A stretch of 64,000 nucleotides of DNA from Niameybacter massiliensis. GTDB lineage: Bacteria > Bacillota > Clostridia > Lachnospirales > Cellulosilyticaceae. The position numbers and the translations under genes are program-made. This document shows, in pieces, positions 37,166 through 45,734 of this stretch. The notes under the pieces were generated by a model, which was not told the origin of the DNA, did no database searches, and saw only the letters and a list, made by a program, of their open reading frames with translations. The stretch lies in the NCBI RefSeq assembly GCF_001282685.1, contig NZ_LN875035.1:2342001-2406000 (forward strand). The letters are read 5' to 3'. The first letter of the stretch is position 1, and every line of letters starts with the position of its first letter.

Positions 37166-37194
37166 ATTATATATAACTTTATTCTTATTGTCAA
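37166..37194 (-). promoter_or_regulatory. consensus promoter of the T-box/asnA transcript
   Basis: TTGACA (37194-37189), a 17-bp spacer and TATAAT (37171-37166) match the vegetative consensus at all 12 positions. Strong constitutive initiation is usual where attenuation does the control. Confidence 0.9.
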
Positions 37195-37207
37195 TACTAT
37201 ATATTTT

Positions 37208-37933
37208 TTAATCTTCAACTTTATAAAATGGCAAAAATCTATTCCAATCGAAATCTTCTCTTATGCCTTCTTTATGTAACCAATCTACAAAGGTACTTTC
37301 AATAAGGTTAATATGTTCCGTTATAAGTTGTACAAGTTTGTTCTTATCTTCAGCTTGTAAAGCCTCTACTATCTCCTCTTGGTGAGAGTGTCCTTTCATT
37401 AACTCAGGAACTAAATGATAGATATACATGAGATATCTTTCTACACGTACAAAACACTCTTCATACATTTTACTTAGTTCCTCATTATGAGCAAAATCAC
37501 AAAACAATTGATAAAATAAGCGATAATGTCTGCAATAAACTTCTGGTCCTTCATTTTCTGCCATCTTCTCTACAATATATTTTAATTTATGCAAGACCTC
37601 TTCGTCTCTGGTATGCTGCATCAATCCGATACAGCCTGTTTCAAAAACCCTGCGTACTTGAAATACCTCTTGCATTTCCTTAAAACTCATATAGGTTACA
37701 ATAGCACCTTTATTACGTACACATTTCACTAATCCCTTTGTCTCTACTTGAATAAGTGCCTCTCTCGTAGGAATCAAACTTACATCAAATTGTTTAGCAA
37801 TTTCGTCCTGTTTAAGCTGTATCCCCCCCTTGTACTCACCATGCAATATAGCATCCTTTAAAGCTTCCGCAATAAGATCTGGCATATTTTTGAAATTTTG
37901 TATCTTACCTAACGCATATAATTTGCTACTCAT
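37208..37933 (-). CDS. GntR-family transcriptional regulator with FCD ligand domain
   Basis: The 241-aa protein has a winged-helix domain at about 15-80 (LKQDEIAKQFDVSLIPTREALIQVETKGLV). An all-helical FCD domain at about 90-215 carries the metal-binding residues (an Asp/His pattern including HRLFYQLFCDFAHN and HSHQEEIVEAL). FadR-type members usually sense carboxylic acids. No target operon is adjacent, apart from asnA beyond its T-box. The ATG at 37933 has no ribosome site. A perfect extended -10 box ends only 6 nt upstream, so the mRNA may be leaderless. Confidence 0.88.
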   Translation of the reverse strand: MSSKLYALGKIQNFKNMPDLIAEALKDAILHGEYKGGIQLKQDEIAKQFDVSLIPTREALIQVETKGLVKCVRNKGAIVTYMSFKEMQEVFQVRRVFETGCIGLMQHTRDEEVLHKLKYIVEKMAENEGPEVYCRHYRLFYQLFCDFAHNEELSKMYEECFVRVERYLMYIYHLVPELMKGHSHQEEIVEALQAEDKNKLVQLITEHINLIESTFVDWLHKEGIREDFDWNRFLPFYKVED

Positions 37934-37939
37934 AGGAAC

Positions 37940-37948
37940 ATTATACCA
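37940..37948 (-). promoter_or_regulatory. extended -10 promoter immediately before the GntR start codon
   Basis: TGGTATAAT (37948-37940) is a perfect extended -10 element. Transcription would begin at or within a base of the A of ATG (37933). No good -35 is visible, as is common for extended -10 promoters. Confidence 0.65.
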
Positions 37949-38171
37949 AATTTTCTAACTAAAATATAATATTTTTTCATATTTTTTATAAATAAATTTC
38001 TTTAATGTAATTATTCTGTACCTCTATGCAGGTTATACAAATAGCTACATAAATATTTTGTATCTACCACTATCAACCTATACAACTTATAATATTACAT
38101 TTACTAATCGTTAGATAACCTTTGTTATACATCTGATATTTGCTATAATAAGAATAGAAAAGGAGGTCCAT

Positions 38172-38783
38172 ATGCCTAAAATTATACATGACTTAAATAA
38201 ACGGATCGAACAAAGTGCTATCGAACTCTTTAACGCTTATGATTATAATCAAGTAGATATGAAAATGATCGCAAAGAAATGTCATATCGCTGTTGGTACA
38301 CTTTATAACTACTATCCTAATAAAAAGCAACTTTTTATTCATGTTTTAGAGTGTAGTTGGAGTGAAACATCCCATACTTTAGACCGTATCTATGCTATGG
38401 ATTTAACACCTGAAGAAAAGCTTTCCCAAAGCATCGAAGTGCTTTATGATGATATTGCCCACCGTAAAGGAATGGGAAAACTCATTTATAAAGTTTTAGC
38501 ACGACAAATGGTGGAAGAAGCTGAAATGATTGACCTATTCCATACGATCTTCTTCCAACTAGAACGTCTATTTGAAAGCTTTGAAAAGAAAAGTTTTTCT
38601 TGCAGTACAGAAACACTAGATATTAGACTAGCTAAATCTCTCATTACTCAAATTCAAAATGCAATCGCTTCATATCCTCATGAGCGTGAAGATAACCTAC
38701 ACTTTATTCAAGATTTCTTTTATAACTCCATGCACGTTGATACAACTTTAAAAAAAGTCTATTTAAAAGACCATGCTATGTAG
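38172..38783 (+). CDS. TetR/AcrR-family transcriptional regulator
   Basis: The 203-aa protein has an N-terminal TetR helix-turn-helix (residues about 8-55: IEQSAIELFNAYDYNQVDMKMIAKKCHIAVGTLYNYYPNKKQLF, abbreviated by position here to residues 12-55). The all-helical C-terminal domain is too divergent to name a ligand. AAAAGGAGG precedes the ATG. No efflux pump or enzyme gene is adjacent, so its targets are unknown. The last codons (KDHAM) lie inside the terminator stem. Confidence 0.87.
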   Translation: MPKIIHDLNKRIEQSAIELFNAYDYNQVDMKMIAKKCHIAVGTLYNYYPNKKQLFIHVLECSWSETSHTLDRIYAMDLTPEEKLSQSIEVLYDDIAHRKGMGKLIYKVLARQMVEEAEMIDLFHTIFFQLERLFESFEKKSFSCSTETLDIRLAKSLITQIQNAIASYPHEREDNLHFIQDFFYNSMHVDTTLKKVYLKDHAM

Positions 38784-38796
38784 CATGGTCTTTTCT
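38765..38796 (+). terminator. terminator overlapping the 3' end of the TetR gene
   Basis: AAAAGACCATGCTA and TAGCATGGTCTTTT form a 14-bp perfect stem with a 2-nt centre. The 5' arm is coding and the stop codon TAG begins the 3' arm. Confidence 0.9.
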
Positions 38797-38829
38797 CATT
38801 AGAATAAATGTTTGGTTAGGTGTGAGGGC

Positions 38830-39541
38830 ATGTAGGCAAGCTTATTGTCTTCCAACTTCTAGTCCTCGACTTTTAAGACAGGCTAAGCTCATTTCATCAA
38901 ACTAACGGTCAAAACTCAGAAAAGAAGTGCACTTTTCTTTAAACATTTCCCTAAAACCAGTTTGATTCTACTCACTAAGCCTCTCTAAAAAGTCTGCGGA
39001 GAAAGTTTCCATACAATAACTCACCTTACAGCCCATCACATTATAGACCCTTCCGGTAGAGGACTAGCAAAACTACATGACCCATTTTCTAAACATCCTT
39101 CATGTAAAAGTGCCTAATCATTTCCGAGTTTAGATCAAAAGTACTATTAATTCTACAAAGCGTATCTTACTTAACTCAGGAACAAACTACGAAGAAGTCT
39201 TATCAAATACTTGGAAGTTTTCTTTCCAAAGAAGAGATGTTTGCTCTTCTTTCCTCTCCACGGCGTGTCACTGGAAGTGAAAACTTAACTTTCTCAGTAG
39301 AAAAGGGCGGTGATGTGTGGGTGACCTCCATGGAGCTTTTTTCGAGAATGGACTTAGAATGTGTTAACGAATAGGAAGGAATGGGTTTGTGCGAGTGTTT
39401 GAGCGATAGCGAGTTTTCGCACATTCTGACTGAGTATGAGTTTACACATTCTTAGTCCATTTGAGCAAAAGCGAAAGGGAGAGCACACACGTAGTGCCGA
39501 CCGGTCTATCTCAACTACTAAGTTTTCACTCCATAAAATAT
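38830..39541. other. 712-bp gene-free structured region, possible repeat element or ncRNA
   Basis: No credible gene is found. The overlapping minus-strand frames of about 70 codons have low-complexity, hairpin-driven sequences and no ribosome sites. Strong structure is seen instead: an 18-nt arm at 39347-39364 pairs (17 of 18) with 39444-39461, enclosing GTGCGA/TCGCAC (39389-39394 with 39417-39422). Other hairpins are TTGGAA/TTTCCAA near 39210, AAAGAAGAG/CTCTTCTTT near 39225 and the palindrome CTCCATGGAG near 39327. GAGCGATAGCGAG and GAGCAAAAGCGAAAG are related motifs at 39401 and 39463. It may be a dispersed non-coding repeat or a large RNA; strand and boundaries are uncertain. Confidence 0.5.
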
Positions 39542-40219
39542 TTATTTTAAATTCGGAATCTGCCAATCAATAGGTGCCCTACCTTGGCTTTCTAAAATTT
39601 CGTTTACCTTTTTGAAGTGACCACATCCAAAGAAGCCACGATATGCTGAAAGTGGACTTGGATGTACAGCTGTTAATACAACATGCTTAGGATTTGTAAT
39701 TAAGCTTTGCTTTTTCTTAGCTGGTGTACCCCATAATAAAAAGATTACTGTTTCGTCTTTTTCATTGAGTAGCTGTATAATACGGTCTGTAAGCTGTTCC
39801 CAACCTTGATTTTGATGAGATTGTGGTGTACCTGCTCTTACTGTTAAAACAGTATTTAAAAGTAAAACACCTTGCTGTGCCCAGTGCATTAAATACCCAT
39901 TATCTGGTATAAAGCATCCTAAAGACTCTTGTAGTTCTTTGTAGATGTTTTGAAGAGATGGTGGTGTCTGAATACCTGGGTTAACTGAAAACGCCATTCC
40001 ATGGGCTTGATTTGGCCCATGATAAGGGTCTTGTCCTAAGATAACCACTTTTGTGTCTGTAAATGAAGTCACACGTAGTGCATTAAATAAATCTTCTTTA
40101 GGTGGATAAACAGTATAATTATTATATTCTTGTATTAAAAATTGTCTTAATGCTTGATAATAAGGTTTTTCAAATTCTTCCTTTAGTTTTGCATCCCAAT
40201 CGTTATTTAAGTTTACCAT
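39542..40219 (-). CDS. ung: uracil-DNA glycosylase, family 1
   Basis: The 225-aa enzyme removes uracil from DNA at the first step of base excision repair. It has the water-activating motif [13 protein letters not shown] near residue 62 and the catalytic His loop [14 protein letters not shown] near 185. Length and motifs match the UDG family exactly. It lies 12 bp downstream of the YitT-like gene and is probably cotranscribed with it. Confidence 0.97.
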   Translation of the reverse strand: MVNLNNDWDAKLKEEFEKPYYQALRQFLIQEYNNYTVYPPKEDLFNALRVTSFTDTKVVILGQDPYHGPNQAHGMAFSVNPGIQTPPSLQNIYKELQESLGCFIPDNGYLMHWAQQGVLLLNTVLTVRAGTPQSHQNQGWEQLTDRIIQLLNEKDETVIFLLWGTPAKKKQSLITNPKHVVLTAVHPSPLSAYRGFFGCGHFKKVNEILESQGRAPIDWQIPNLK

Positions 40220-40231
40220 GATGTTTTCTCC

Positions 40232-41089
40232 TTAACTTTTTACTTTAAAGCCTTCTCCCATTACTTCGTGTAAATTTTGAACTGTAACAAAGGCATTTTC
40301 ATCAACCTCACTCACATATTCTTTGAGCATGACAAATTGTCTTCGATCTACTACTGTAGTAATGACAGTCTTGCGGTTATTACTATAAGCACCTTCTGCA
40401 TCGTACTTGGTGGCTCCTCTTTCTAGCTTATCTAGAATATAAGCTGTTATAGGCTGAATAAGCTTTTCTTCACTTGGGATAATCACTACATATTTTTCTA
40501 CACTGAAACCAGAAATAAAGTAATCAATGAGCGTTGTTGTAATGAGCACCCCTAGTGCAGCATAGAGTCCCTTTTCAATACCAAATTGGCTAATAGCAAG
40601 AAGTACTACCACCATATCCGCAATGAGTAAGCTTGTTGCTATATTGATATGTGTATACTTTGAAATAATTTTAGCAATAATATCTGTTCCTCCAGATGAG
40701 GCTTCTTGGTTAAAAATAATTGCCTGTCCAAAAGCAATAAATAATGCACCAAAAATAAGGATCACAAGATGATCTTGACTCAGCATAGCTACTTCTGGCA
40801 CCACATATTCAAATATTCTCATAGTAAGCGCTATAGACAAACTTGAAGTAATACTCTTTACGCCAAACCCTGCTCCTAGCACAACAAACCCAATAATAAA
40901 CATTAAAATATCTAAACAGAACACTAAAACACTAATAGGCACTTGAGTCAAGATGGATTGAAGTACAATCGCCAAACCACTTATACCACCTGCTGCAAAC
41001 TGTGCTGGTGCCCAAAAAAAGTAAATTCCCACTGCAACTGCAATAGACCCTAAAATAATTTTCATATAGGATTTAACTTGATGGTTCAT
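40232..41089 (-). CDS. YitT-family membrane protein (DUF161/DUF2179)
   Basis: This protein of about 285 aa has five or six N-terminal helices (about 10-190), including FFWAPAQFAAGGISGLAIVL and NQEASSGGTDIIAKII. A cytoplasmic DUF2179 domain follows (about 210-280: ITAYILDKLERGATKYDAEGAYS). The family is widespread in Firmicutes but its function is not established. The ATG at 41089 follows GAGGTGATT; the in-frame GTG three codons earlier is part of that ribosome site. Confidence 0.85.
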   Translation of the reverse strand: MNHQVKSYMKIILGSIAVAVGIYFFWAPAQFAAGGISGLAIVLQSILTQVPISVLVFCLDILMFIIGFVVLGAGFGVKSITSSLSIALTMRIFEYVVPEVAMLSQDHLVILIFGALFIAFGQAIIFNQEASSGGTDIIAKIISKYTHINIATSLLIADMVVVLLAISQFGIEKGLYAALGVLITTTLIDYFISGFSVEKYVVIIPSEEKLIQPITAYILDKLERGATKYDAEGAYSNNRKTVITTVVDRRQFVMLKEYVSEVDENAFVTVQNLHEVMGEGFKVKS

Positions 41090-41099
41090 CTTAATCACC

Positions 41100-41348
41100 T
41101 CATTTATCTTTTGTTTTAATAAGTATTTCTTTACCCTTCCTCGTCAATTGCTTAATGGCATATTCTCTTTTTAATGCTTCTCTTTTATCTTCATACTCTT
41201 CTTGATAAACCAGTGTTACAGGTAACCTTGCACGTGTATATTTTGCACCTTTTCCTTCATTATGTGCTTTTAATCGTTTTTCTATGTTATTGGTATAGCC
41301 TGTATAGTAAGTTTCATCACAACATTTTACAATATATACAAAATGCAC
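41100..41348 (-). CDS. GIY-YIG domain protein (UPF0213/YazA family)
   Basis: The 82-aa protein is a single GIY-YIG nuclease-fold domain. HFVYIVKCCDETYYTGYTNN carries the paired Tyr motif, and KGAKYTRARLPVTLVYQE holds the conserved Arg region. Members are small stand-alone proteins of uncertain function, related to nucleases. It may be cotranscribed with the YitT and ung genes, since only 10 bp separate it from the next frame. Confidence 0.9.
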   Translation of the reverse strand: MHFVYIVKCCDETYYTGYTNNIEKRLKAHNEGKGAKYTRARLPVTLVYQEEYEDKREALKREYAIKQLTRKGKEILIKTKDK

Positions 41349-41421
41349 GTTTGTCCCCTCTCATATTTTTAAATTTGACACATAGAATAAAGAAGTAATT
41401 GTTACTAAAGGAGGTCATTCC

Positions 41422-42519
41422 ATGACTCAAACTGGTACTATTAAACATGTTTTCCCTGCAAGTAATACTCCTCATGGTTTTCACTCATTCTTTAACTATA
41501 TTTTACCACAAACAGAAGCTAAGCAACTATATATTATTAAAGGCGGACCTGGTACTGGTAAATCTTCTTTTATGAAACGTGTTGGTAATTATGCAACCGA
41601 ACAAGGCTTGGATGTAGAATTCTTCCATTGTTCTTCTGACCCAGGGTCTTTAGATGCCCTTGTTATCCCAAGTCTCAAAATTGCTTTTCTAGATGGTACA
41701 GCACCTCATGTTGTAGATCCTATTACTCCAGGTGTAACCGATCAAATTTTAAACTTCGGTAACAACTGGGATCCTGACAAATTAATTCCTTATAAAGAAG
41801 ATATTATGTCTATCAATTCACGTATTAAAGATCAATTTGCTAAAGCTTATATGTATCTTGCTGCAGCTAAAAACCTTTATGATGCTTATGTGTTTACAGA
41901 AAGTAAAGCTATTAATACTTCTCAAAAATTTAAGTTAGAAAAGCAAATCCTGTTTCAACTTTTTGCTAATGTTAAAGATAAAGAAGAGCCTGGTTCCATA
42001 CGCCACCTATTTAGCACAGCTATCACTGGCGAAGGTATTTTAGATTACATCCATACTATTGTAGGTACAACCAAAAACATTTATTTCTTTAAAGAAACCT
42101 TAGGTTGTAATAGTAAAGAATTGATGATAAAGATTGCAGACACTGCTGTTGCAAAAGGTTATCATATAGAATGTTATCATTCTCCTGTAGATACAGATAA
42201 AATCGAAGATATTATGATTCCAGAACTGGATCTTGCCATTACAACAAGTCATCTCTTACACAAACCTCGCATTTTCCCAACTTCTATTTTCGATTTTACT
42301 GCTCTACTTGACTACTCTATCTTAAAACCTATAGAAATTGATCTTGAGCGTGACAAACGTCGCTTTACAGATTTATTAGATAAAGGATGTAACACTATTG
42401 CAACTGCCAAGAAGATTCATGATGAGCTTGAAAAATACTATGTTGGCTCTATTGATTTTAACCGTATAGATACCTTATTTGATACAATGATAGAAACCTT
42501 ATTTCCACCACAAGAATAA
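41422..42519 (+). CDS. P-loop ATPase of the PRK06851-like family, second P-loop degenerate
   Basis: The 365-aa protein has an N-terminal Walker A GGPGTGKSSFMKRVG near residue 40, followed by VEFFHCSSDPGSLDALVIP. The second half repeats this pattern: HLFSTAITGEGILDYIHTIV, then NIYFFKETLGCNSKEL where a second Walker A is expected, then IECYHSPVDTDKIEDIMIPEL. So it is an internal duplication in which the second site has lost the GxxGxGK[ST] signature. Function is unknown; the family occurs in spore-forming Firmicutes. It stands alone, with GAGGTC before the ATG. Confidence 0.75.
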   Translation: MTQTGTIKHVFPASNTPHGFHSFFNYILPQTEAKQLYIIKGGPGTGKSSFMKRVGNYATEQGLDVEFFHCSSDPGSLDALVIPSLKIAFLDGTAPHVVDPITPGVTDQILNFGNNWDPDKLIPYKEDIMSINSRIKDQFAKAYMYLAAAKNLYDAYVFTESKAINTSQKFKLEKQILFQLFANVKDKEEPGSIRHLFSTAITGEGILDYIHTIVGTTKNIYFFKETLGCNSKELMIKIADTAVAKGYHIECYHSPVDTDKIEDIMIPELDLAITTSHLLHKPRIFPTSIFDFTALLDYSILKPIEIDLERDKRRFTDLLDKGCNTIATAKKIHDELEKYYVGSIDFNRIDTLFDTMIETLFPPQE

Positions 42520-42562
42520 GTAAGAATAATTAATATACCCCTAAATAGGTATTAATTAAAAC

Positions 42563-42612
42563 AAAAAAGCTATTAGACTAAATACCTGAGTATGAGTCTA
42601 ATAGCTTTTTTA
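42563..42612. terminator. bidirectional terminator between convergent genes
   Basis: AAAAAAGCTATTAGACT and AGTCTAATAGCTTTTTT form a 17-bp perfect stem with A- and T-runs. It serves the P-loop gene and the DUF4340 gene. Confidence 0.93.
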
Positions 42613-42616
42613 CGTT

Positions 42617-43948
42617 CTAGGAATTACTTGCTTCTTTCACTTGTGCTTTTAAGTAGTCTACTAAAGCTAAAAGTGGTTTTTTCTCTGCTGCAAATTCAAT
42701 AACACCATCTTCACGTATTAAATCAAAGCTTGGATCATAAGGAACAAATTCAGTACTACCTTCTTCTCCCCCTAAATAACCAATCCTTATAATAAGTTCT
42801 GCTGCTCTAGGATTAGTTTCTTCAAACTTGGCATTTTTTAAGTTCTTAGCAATTTGTAATGCCTCTACTTGTTTAAGAATTTCTTCTTTAACGGATGGCT
42901 CTATTAATTGTCCATTTAATGTAGGTACTTGCTCTGCTTCTTTAAGTTGTAAACGGTAAACATCCTCTAAGTATTGTACTTCTATATAGCTCACTTGTTT
43001 TCTATCAAAACTATATAGTTGCTTATCAATCCATTCAAAAGGTGTAATCGCTTGAAGTGCACTTTCTACACTACCTTGAATTTCAAATACTTCGTCCGAA
43101 CCATTCATTTTGAAATAGATATTACTTCCAATCTTATTTCCAAAATCAAATATATATTGATCATTTAATATAATCTGAGATTCTGGCACTTGAAGGCCAT
43201 AATTTTCTAAATTAAGATTTTCATCTTCTACTAATTTCTCTTTTCTTAATGTTTCTAAAACCTGTAGGTAAGTTTCAATTTGCTCAACTTGTTCAGCTTG
43301 TACCCTATGAGCCTTACTAAAAGGCGCTTCCATGATCCATGAATCTTGCTTAGTAAGTAATACTTGAGTTTCACCTTTTTGTTTAAGCTCTACTTTCGTA
43401 ATTTCTTCCACTGAAGGTACTATTACATGAGGTTCTATCATCTCACTTGTGGGTACCATAACACTTGCTAAGTCTATATCTAATACTAATGCTAACTCAT
43501 CTTTTTCTTCATACCATACAAATGTTGCATTTTCTTCTAACACGCGGTGTCCTAACCAGTAGGTTGCACTTGTACCCGCTTCATCTAAAACACGTACTTT
43601 TTTTGAATTTTCATCAATTCCATAAGTAGTTATATCTTTTACGTTCTTAGCCATTTTATAGGAGTCTAAATGACTAATTTGATAGGCAATATTATTTATT
43701 AGACCTTGGTTATAAGAAACTGTAGGATGTTTCTCATTTTCCCAATTGTTATCCTTTTTTATAAATGTTTGAGATGTTTCCCCTTCAATCTTAATCTCCT
43801 TAATTGCTTCTACTGTTAAGTCACATAATTTTTGTTGCACTAAATCTAACGCTTCTACTTGGCTTAATTGATACCATTTATAAAACCCAAAGCCTGCTCC
43901 TAGAATAAGAATTGCTGTGACTACACCTATAATCGTCTTCTTCTTCAT
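42617..43948 (-). CDS. DUF4340-containing membrane-anchored protein
   Basis: The 443-aa protein has an N-terminal helix (IIGVVTAILILGAGFGFYKW) and a long extracytoplasmic part of two or more repeated beta domains (IKEIKIEGETSQTFIKKDNNWE; VEEITKVELKQKGETQVLLTKQDSWIM). DUF4340 proteins often accompany ABC systems for gliding or polysaccharide export in other bacteria, but no such gene is adjacent here. Its function is unknown. The gene is single, with its terminator at 42563-42612. Confidence 0.7.
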   Translation of the reverse strand: MKKKTIIGVVTAILILGAGFGFYKWYQLSQVEALDLVQQKLCDLTVEAIKEIKIEGETSQTFIKKDNNWENEKHPTVSYNQGLINNIAYQISHLDSYKMAKNVKDITTYGIDENSKKVRVLDEAGTSATYWLGHRVLEENATFVWYEEKDELALVLDIDLASVMVPTSEMIEPHVIVPSVEEITKVELKQKGETQVLLTKQDSWIMEAPFSKAHRVQAEQVEQIETYLQVLETLRKEKLVEDENLNLENYGLQVPESQIILNDQYIFDFGNKIGSNIYFKMNGSDEVFEIQGSVESALQAITPFEWIDKQLYSFDRKQVSYIEVQYLEDVYRLQLKEAEQVPTLNGQLIEPSVKEEILKQVEALQIAKNLKNAKFEETNPRAAELIIRIGYLGGEEGSTEFVPYDPSFDLIREDGVIEFAAEKKPLLALVDYLKAQVKEASNS

Positions 43949-44176
43949 ATTTTTGTCTCCTTTTATCTGATGGTTACCATCTGTTTATCTGAAGTCCATA
44001 ATATATTGTTTATCTCAAATGATTACTATAACTTTATATATGATATATAAAATTTCTCATTTTGGCAATTATAATTTGTAATTATAGAATTATTTTCATC
44101 ATATATTATTGTTACCGGTTATAATCTATAATACAATAAAAATAGAGAATTAAATTTGTTCATAGGGGAGGTATTT

Positions 44177-44737
44177 ATGTATTCTGCTTTATATTCCAGC
44201 CATCCACTCGACTTACTTTCTTACCCTCTTACGTATACATACTTTTCAGTTATTGACCACTATATCCGTTTTATTAAAGATCCTACTTCTGTCCCGCACA
44301 AATCTTTTGTTCGTACATTACAATCTTTTTTATTTCTTTACGAAGACAATCCTAAAAACATTCAAAAACTTAATAACTTTGCATTTGCTGAACAAGTACC
44401 TTACGAATGCATTGCTCCATCACAACTTTATAGACTTGAAACCTCTCTATACCCCGAAGGTGCTCAATATTACTCTACCTGTAAATATAAGTTGACATTT
44501 CCTATGCTTTATACTACTTATTCTAAACAATTTATTAAACTAAAAAAAGCACATGCAACCCAAGAGGTATTCCATTTAAATCGTTCTTTCTTACACCTAC
44601 AAAAAAGGCTTGTTTACTCAAATTTTCATGACGAAACGCTATTGCCTACACTATTTAAAGTAACCAATGCAGAAAGTTTTATTAAAGAAGTGTCTCAGCT
44701 TGTTGAATACTTAACCGGTAAATCACAAACAAATTAA
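44177..44737 (+). CDS. hypothetical protein
   Basis: I do not recognise this protein of about 186 aa. It is rich in Tyr, Leu and Ser (MYSALYSSHPLDLLSYPLTY), has no signal peptide or clear membrane helix, and looks mostly helical. The ATG at 44177 has a strong GGGGAGG site, and a terminator follows within 12 nt, so it is probably a real single-gene unit. It does not share an operon with any gene of known role. Confidence 0.6.
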   Translation: MYSALYSSHPLDLLSYPLTYTYFSVIDHYIRFIKDPTSVPHKSFVRTLQSFLFLYEDNPKNIQKLNNFAFAEQVPYECIAPSQLYRLETSLYPEGAQYYSTCKYKLTFPMLYTTYSKQFIKLKKAHATQEVFHLNRSFLHLQKRLVYSNFHDETLLPTLFKVTNAESFIKEVSQLVEYLTGKSQTN

Positions 44738-44747
44738 TAAAAATTTA

Positions 44748-44797
44748 AAGAGTGAAATTTATAGATAGTCTCTGTCTATAAATCTCACTCTTTTTTC
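44748..44797. terminator. terminator between convergent hypothetical genes
   Basis: AAAGAGTGAAATTTATAGATA pairs imperfectly with TCTATAAATCTCACTCTTT around a short loop, with six T following on the plus strand. Confidence 0.88.
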
Positions 44798-44803
44798 AAT
44801 CTT

Positions 44804-45124
44804 TTATCTGCATGCTTTTTTAAGTTTCTGTAAATAAGGGCGTATATTAACATCTTTATCAAAACATCCTTCTAAAGTTTTCGTGCCAATCATCTCACTT
44901 ACTTCTTTTTTGACACGATCATCCATCTCTTCTAAAGACATTTGAATCAATGCTAAGGCTACATATAGCTCTACGCTCTCCTTTTCATCAAGCATTCCCA
45001 TATACTGATCAAGGATCTGTGTGGTGGCATCTTCAATGCTATCTCCTTCCTCCATATACATATCCCATTCAGCTTCAACATCTTCTGCAAAACTAAAATT
45101 CATGAGTTCACTAATATCTGGCAT
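44804..45124 (-). CDS. hypothetical acidic helical protein
   Basis: This 106-aa, acidic, all-helical protein (SFAEDVEAEWDMYMEEGDSIEDATTQILDQYMG) has no recognised domain; its size and charge resemble small immunity or adaptor proteins. AGGAGGAGGGATTG precedes the ATG, so translation is likely. It diverges from the Fur-family gene. No toxin-like gene is adjacent that would support an immunity role. Confidence 0.6.
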   Translation of the reverse strand: MPDISELMNFSFAEDVEAEWDMYMEEGDSIEDATTQILDQYMGMLDEKESVELYVALALIQMSLEEMDDRVKKEVSEMIGTKTLEGCFDKDVNIRPYLQKLKKACR

Positions 45125-45255
45125 CTCAATCCCTCCTCCTATCTTAATGTATATCTATTATCTCTCTACATTAAATATACCTTTTATAGTTGCAATTCTT
45201 CTGAAAGTATAATAAAATGTAGATGTAATATTTATTATCATTTAGGAGTGATTTT

Positions 45256-45675
45256 ATGCTATTAGCAGCAGGACAATTAAGAGAGCATCGTCTTAAAGTA
45301 ACACCACAACGATTAGCTATCTTTCATATGTTGTCAAATACAAAGTCTCATCCAAGCGCTGAGATGATCTATAATAGCTTACGAGAAACCCATCCTACTA
45401 TGAGCCTTGCTACGGTATATAAGACTTTAGATGCACTAGTAAAAGCTTCATTGATTCAACAAATCAATGTAGGGGAGGATGCTTTTAGATATGATGCAAA
45501 TACAGATTCACACCCACACATCATTTGCACGCACTGTCATCAAGTATATGATTTAGAAACTGATGAACTACCAGATCTTAAAGCACTTGTAGCTGAAAAA
45601 ACACATTTTAGGCTGTCACATGAACAACTTTATTTTTATGGTACATGTCCAGATTGTCAATCTGAAATACATTAA
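45256..45675 (+). CDS. Fur-family metalloregulator (PerR-like)
   Basis: The 139-aa regulator has an N-terminal winged helix (KVTPQRLAIFHMLSNTKSHPSAEMIYNSL) and a metal-binding C-terminal half. Structural zinc ligands appear as CTHCHQVYDL (CxxC) and CPDC. The regulatory site residues include H in DSHPHIICTHC. The motif pattern and size favour PerR over Fur or Zur, but this is not certain. AGGAGTG precedes the ATG. It could control oxidative stress or zinc genes such as the znu operon of this window (inference). Confidence 0.87.
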   Translation: MLLAAGQLREHRLKVTPQRLAIFHMLSNTKSHPSAEMIYNSLRETHPTMSLATVYKTLDALVKASLIQQINVGEDAFRYDANTDSHPHIICTHCHQVYDLETDELPDLKALVAEKTHFRLSHEQLYFYGTCPDCQSEIH

Positions 45676-45682
45676 GATGTGA

Positions 45683-45730
45683 AAAAGAGGGCTTAAGTAA
45701 GATGAAAATTTTACTTAAGCCCTCTTTTAT
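45683..45730. terminator. terminator between the Fur-family gene and the aminotransferase gene
   Basis: AAAAGAGGGCTTAAGTAA and TTACTTAAGCCCTCTTTT form an 18-bp perfect stem, good for either direction. Confidence 0.93.
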
Positions 45731-45734
45731 TTTA

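Noticed and set aside
39203-39566. Two overlapping minus-strand reading frames of about 70 codons
   Set aside because: They overlap each other in different frames, lack ribosome sites, run through hairpin arms, and one even overlaps ung. They look like shadows of a structured non-coding region.
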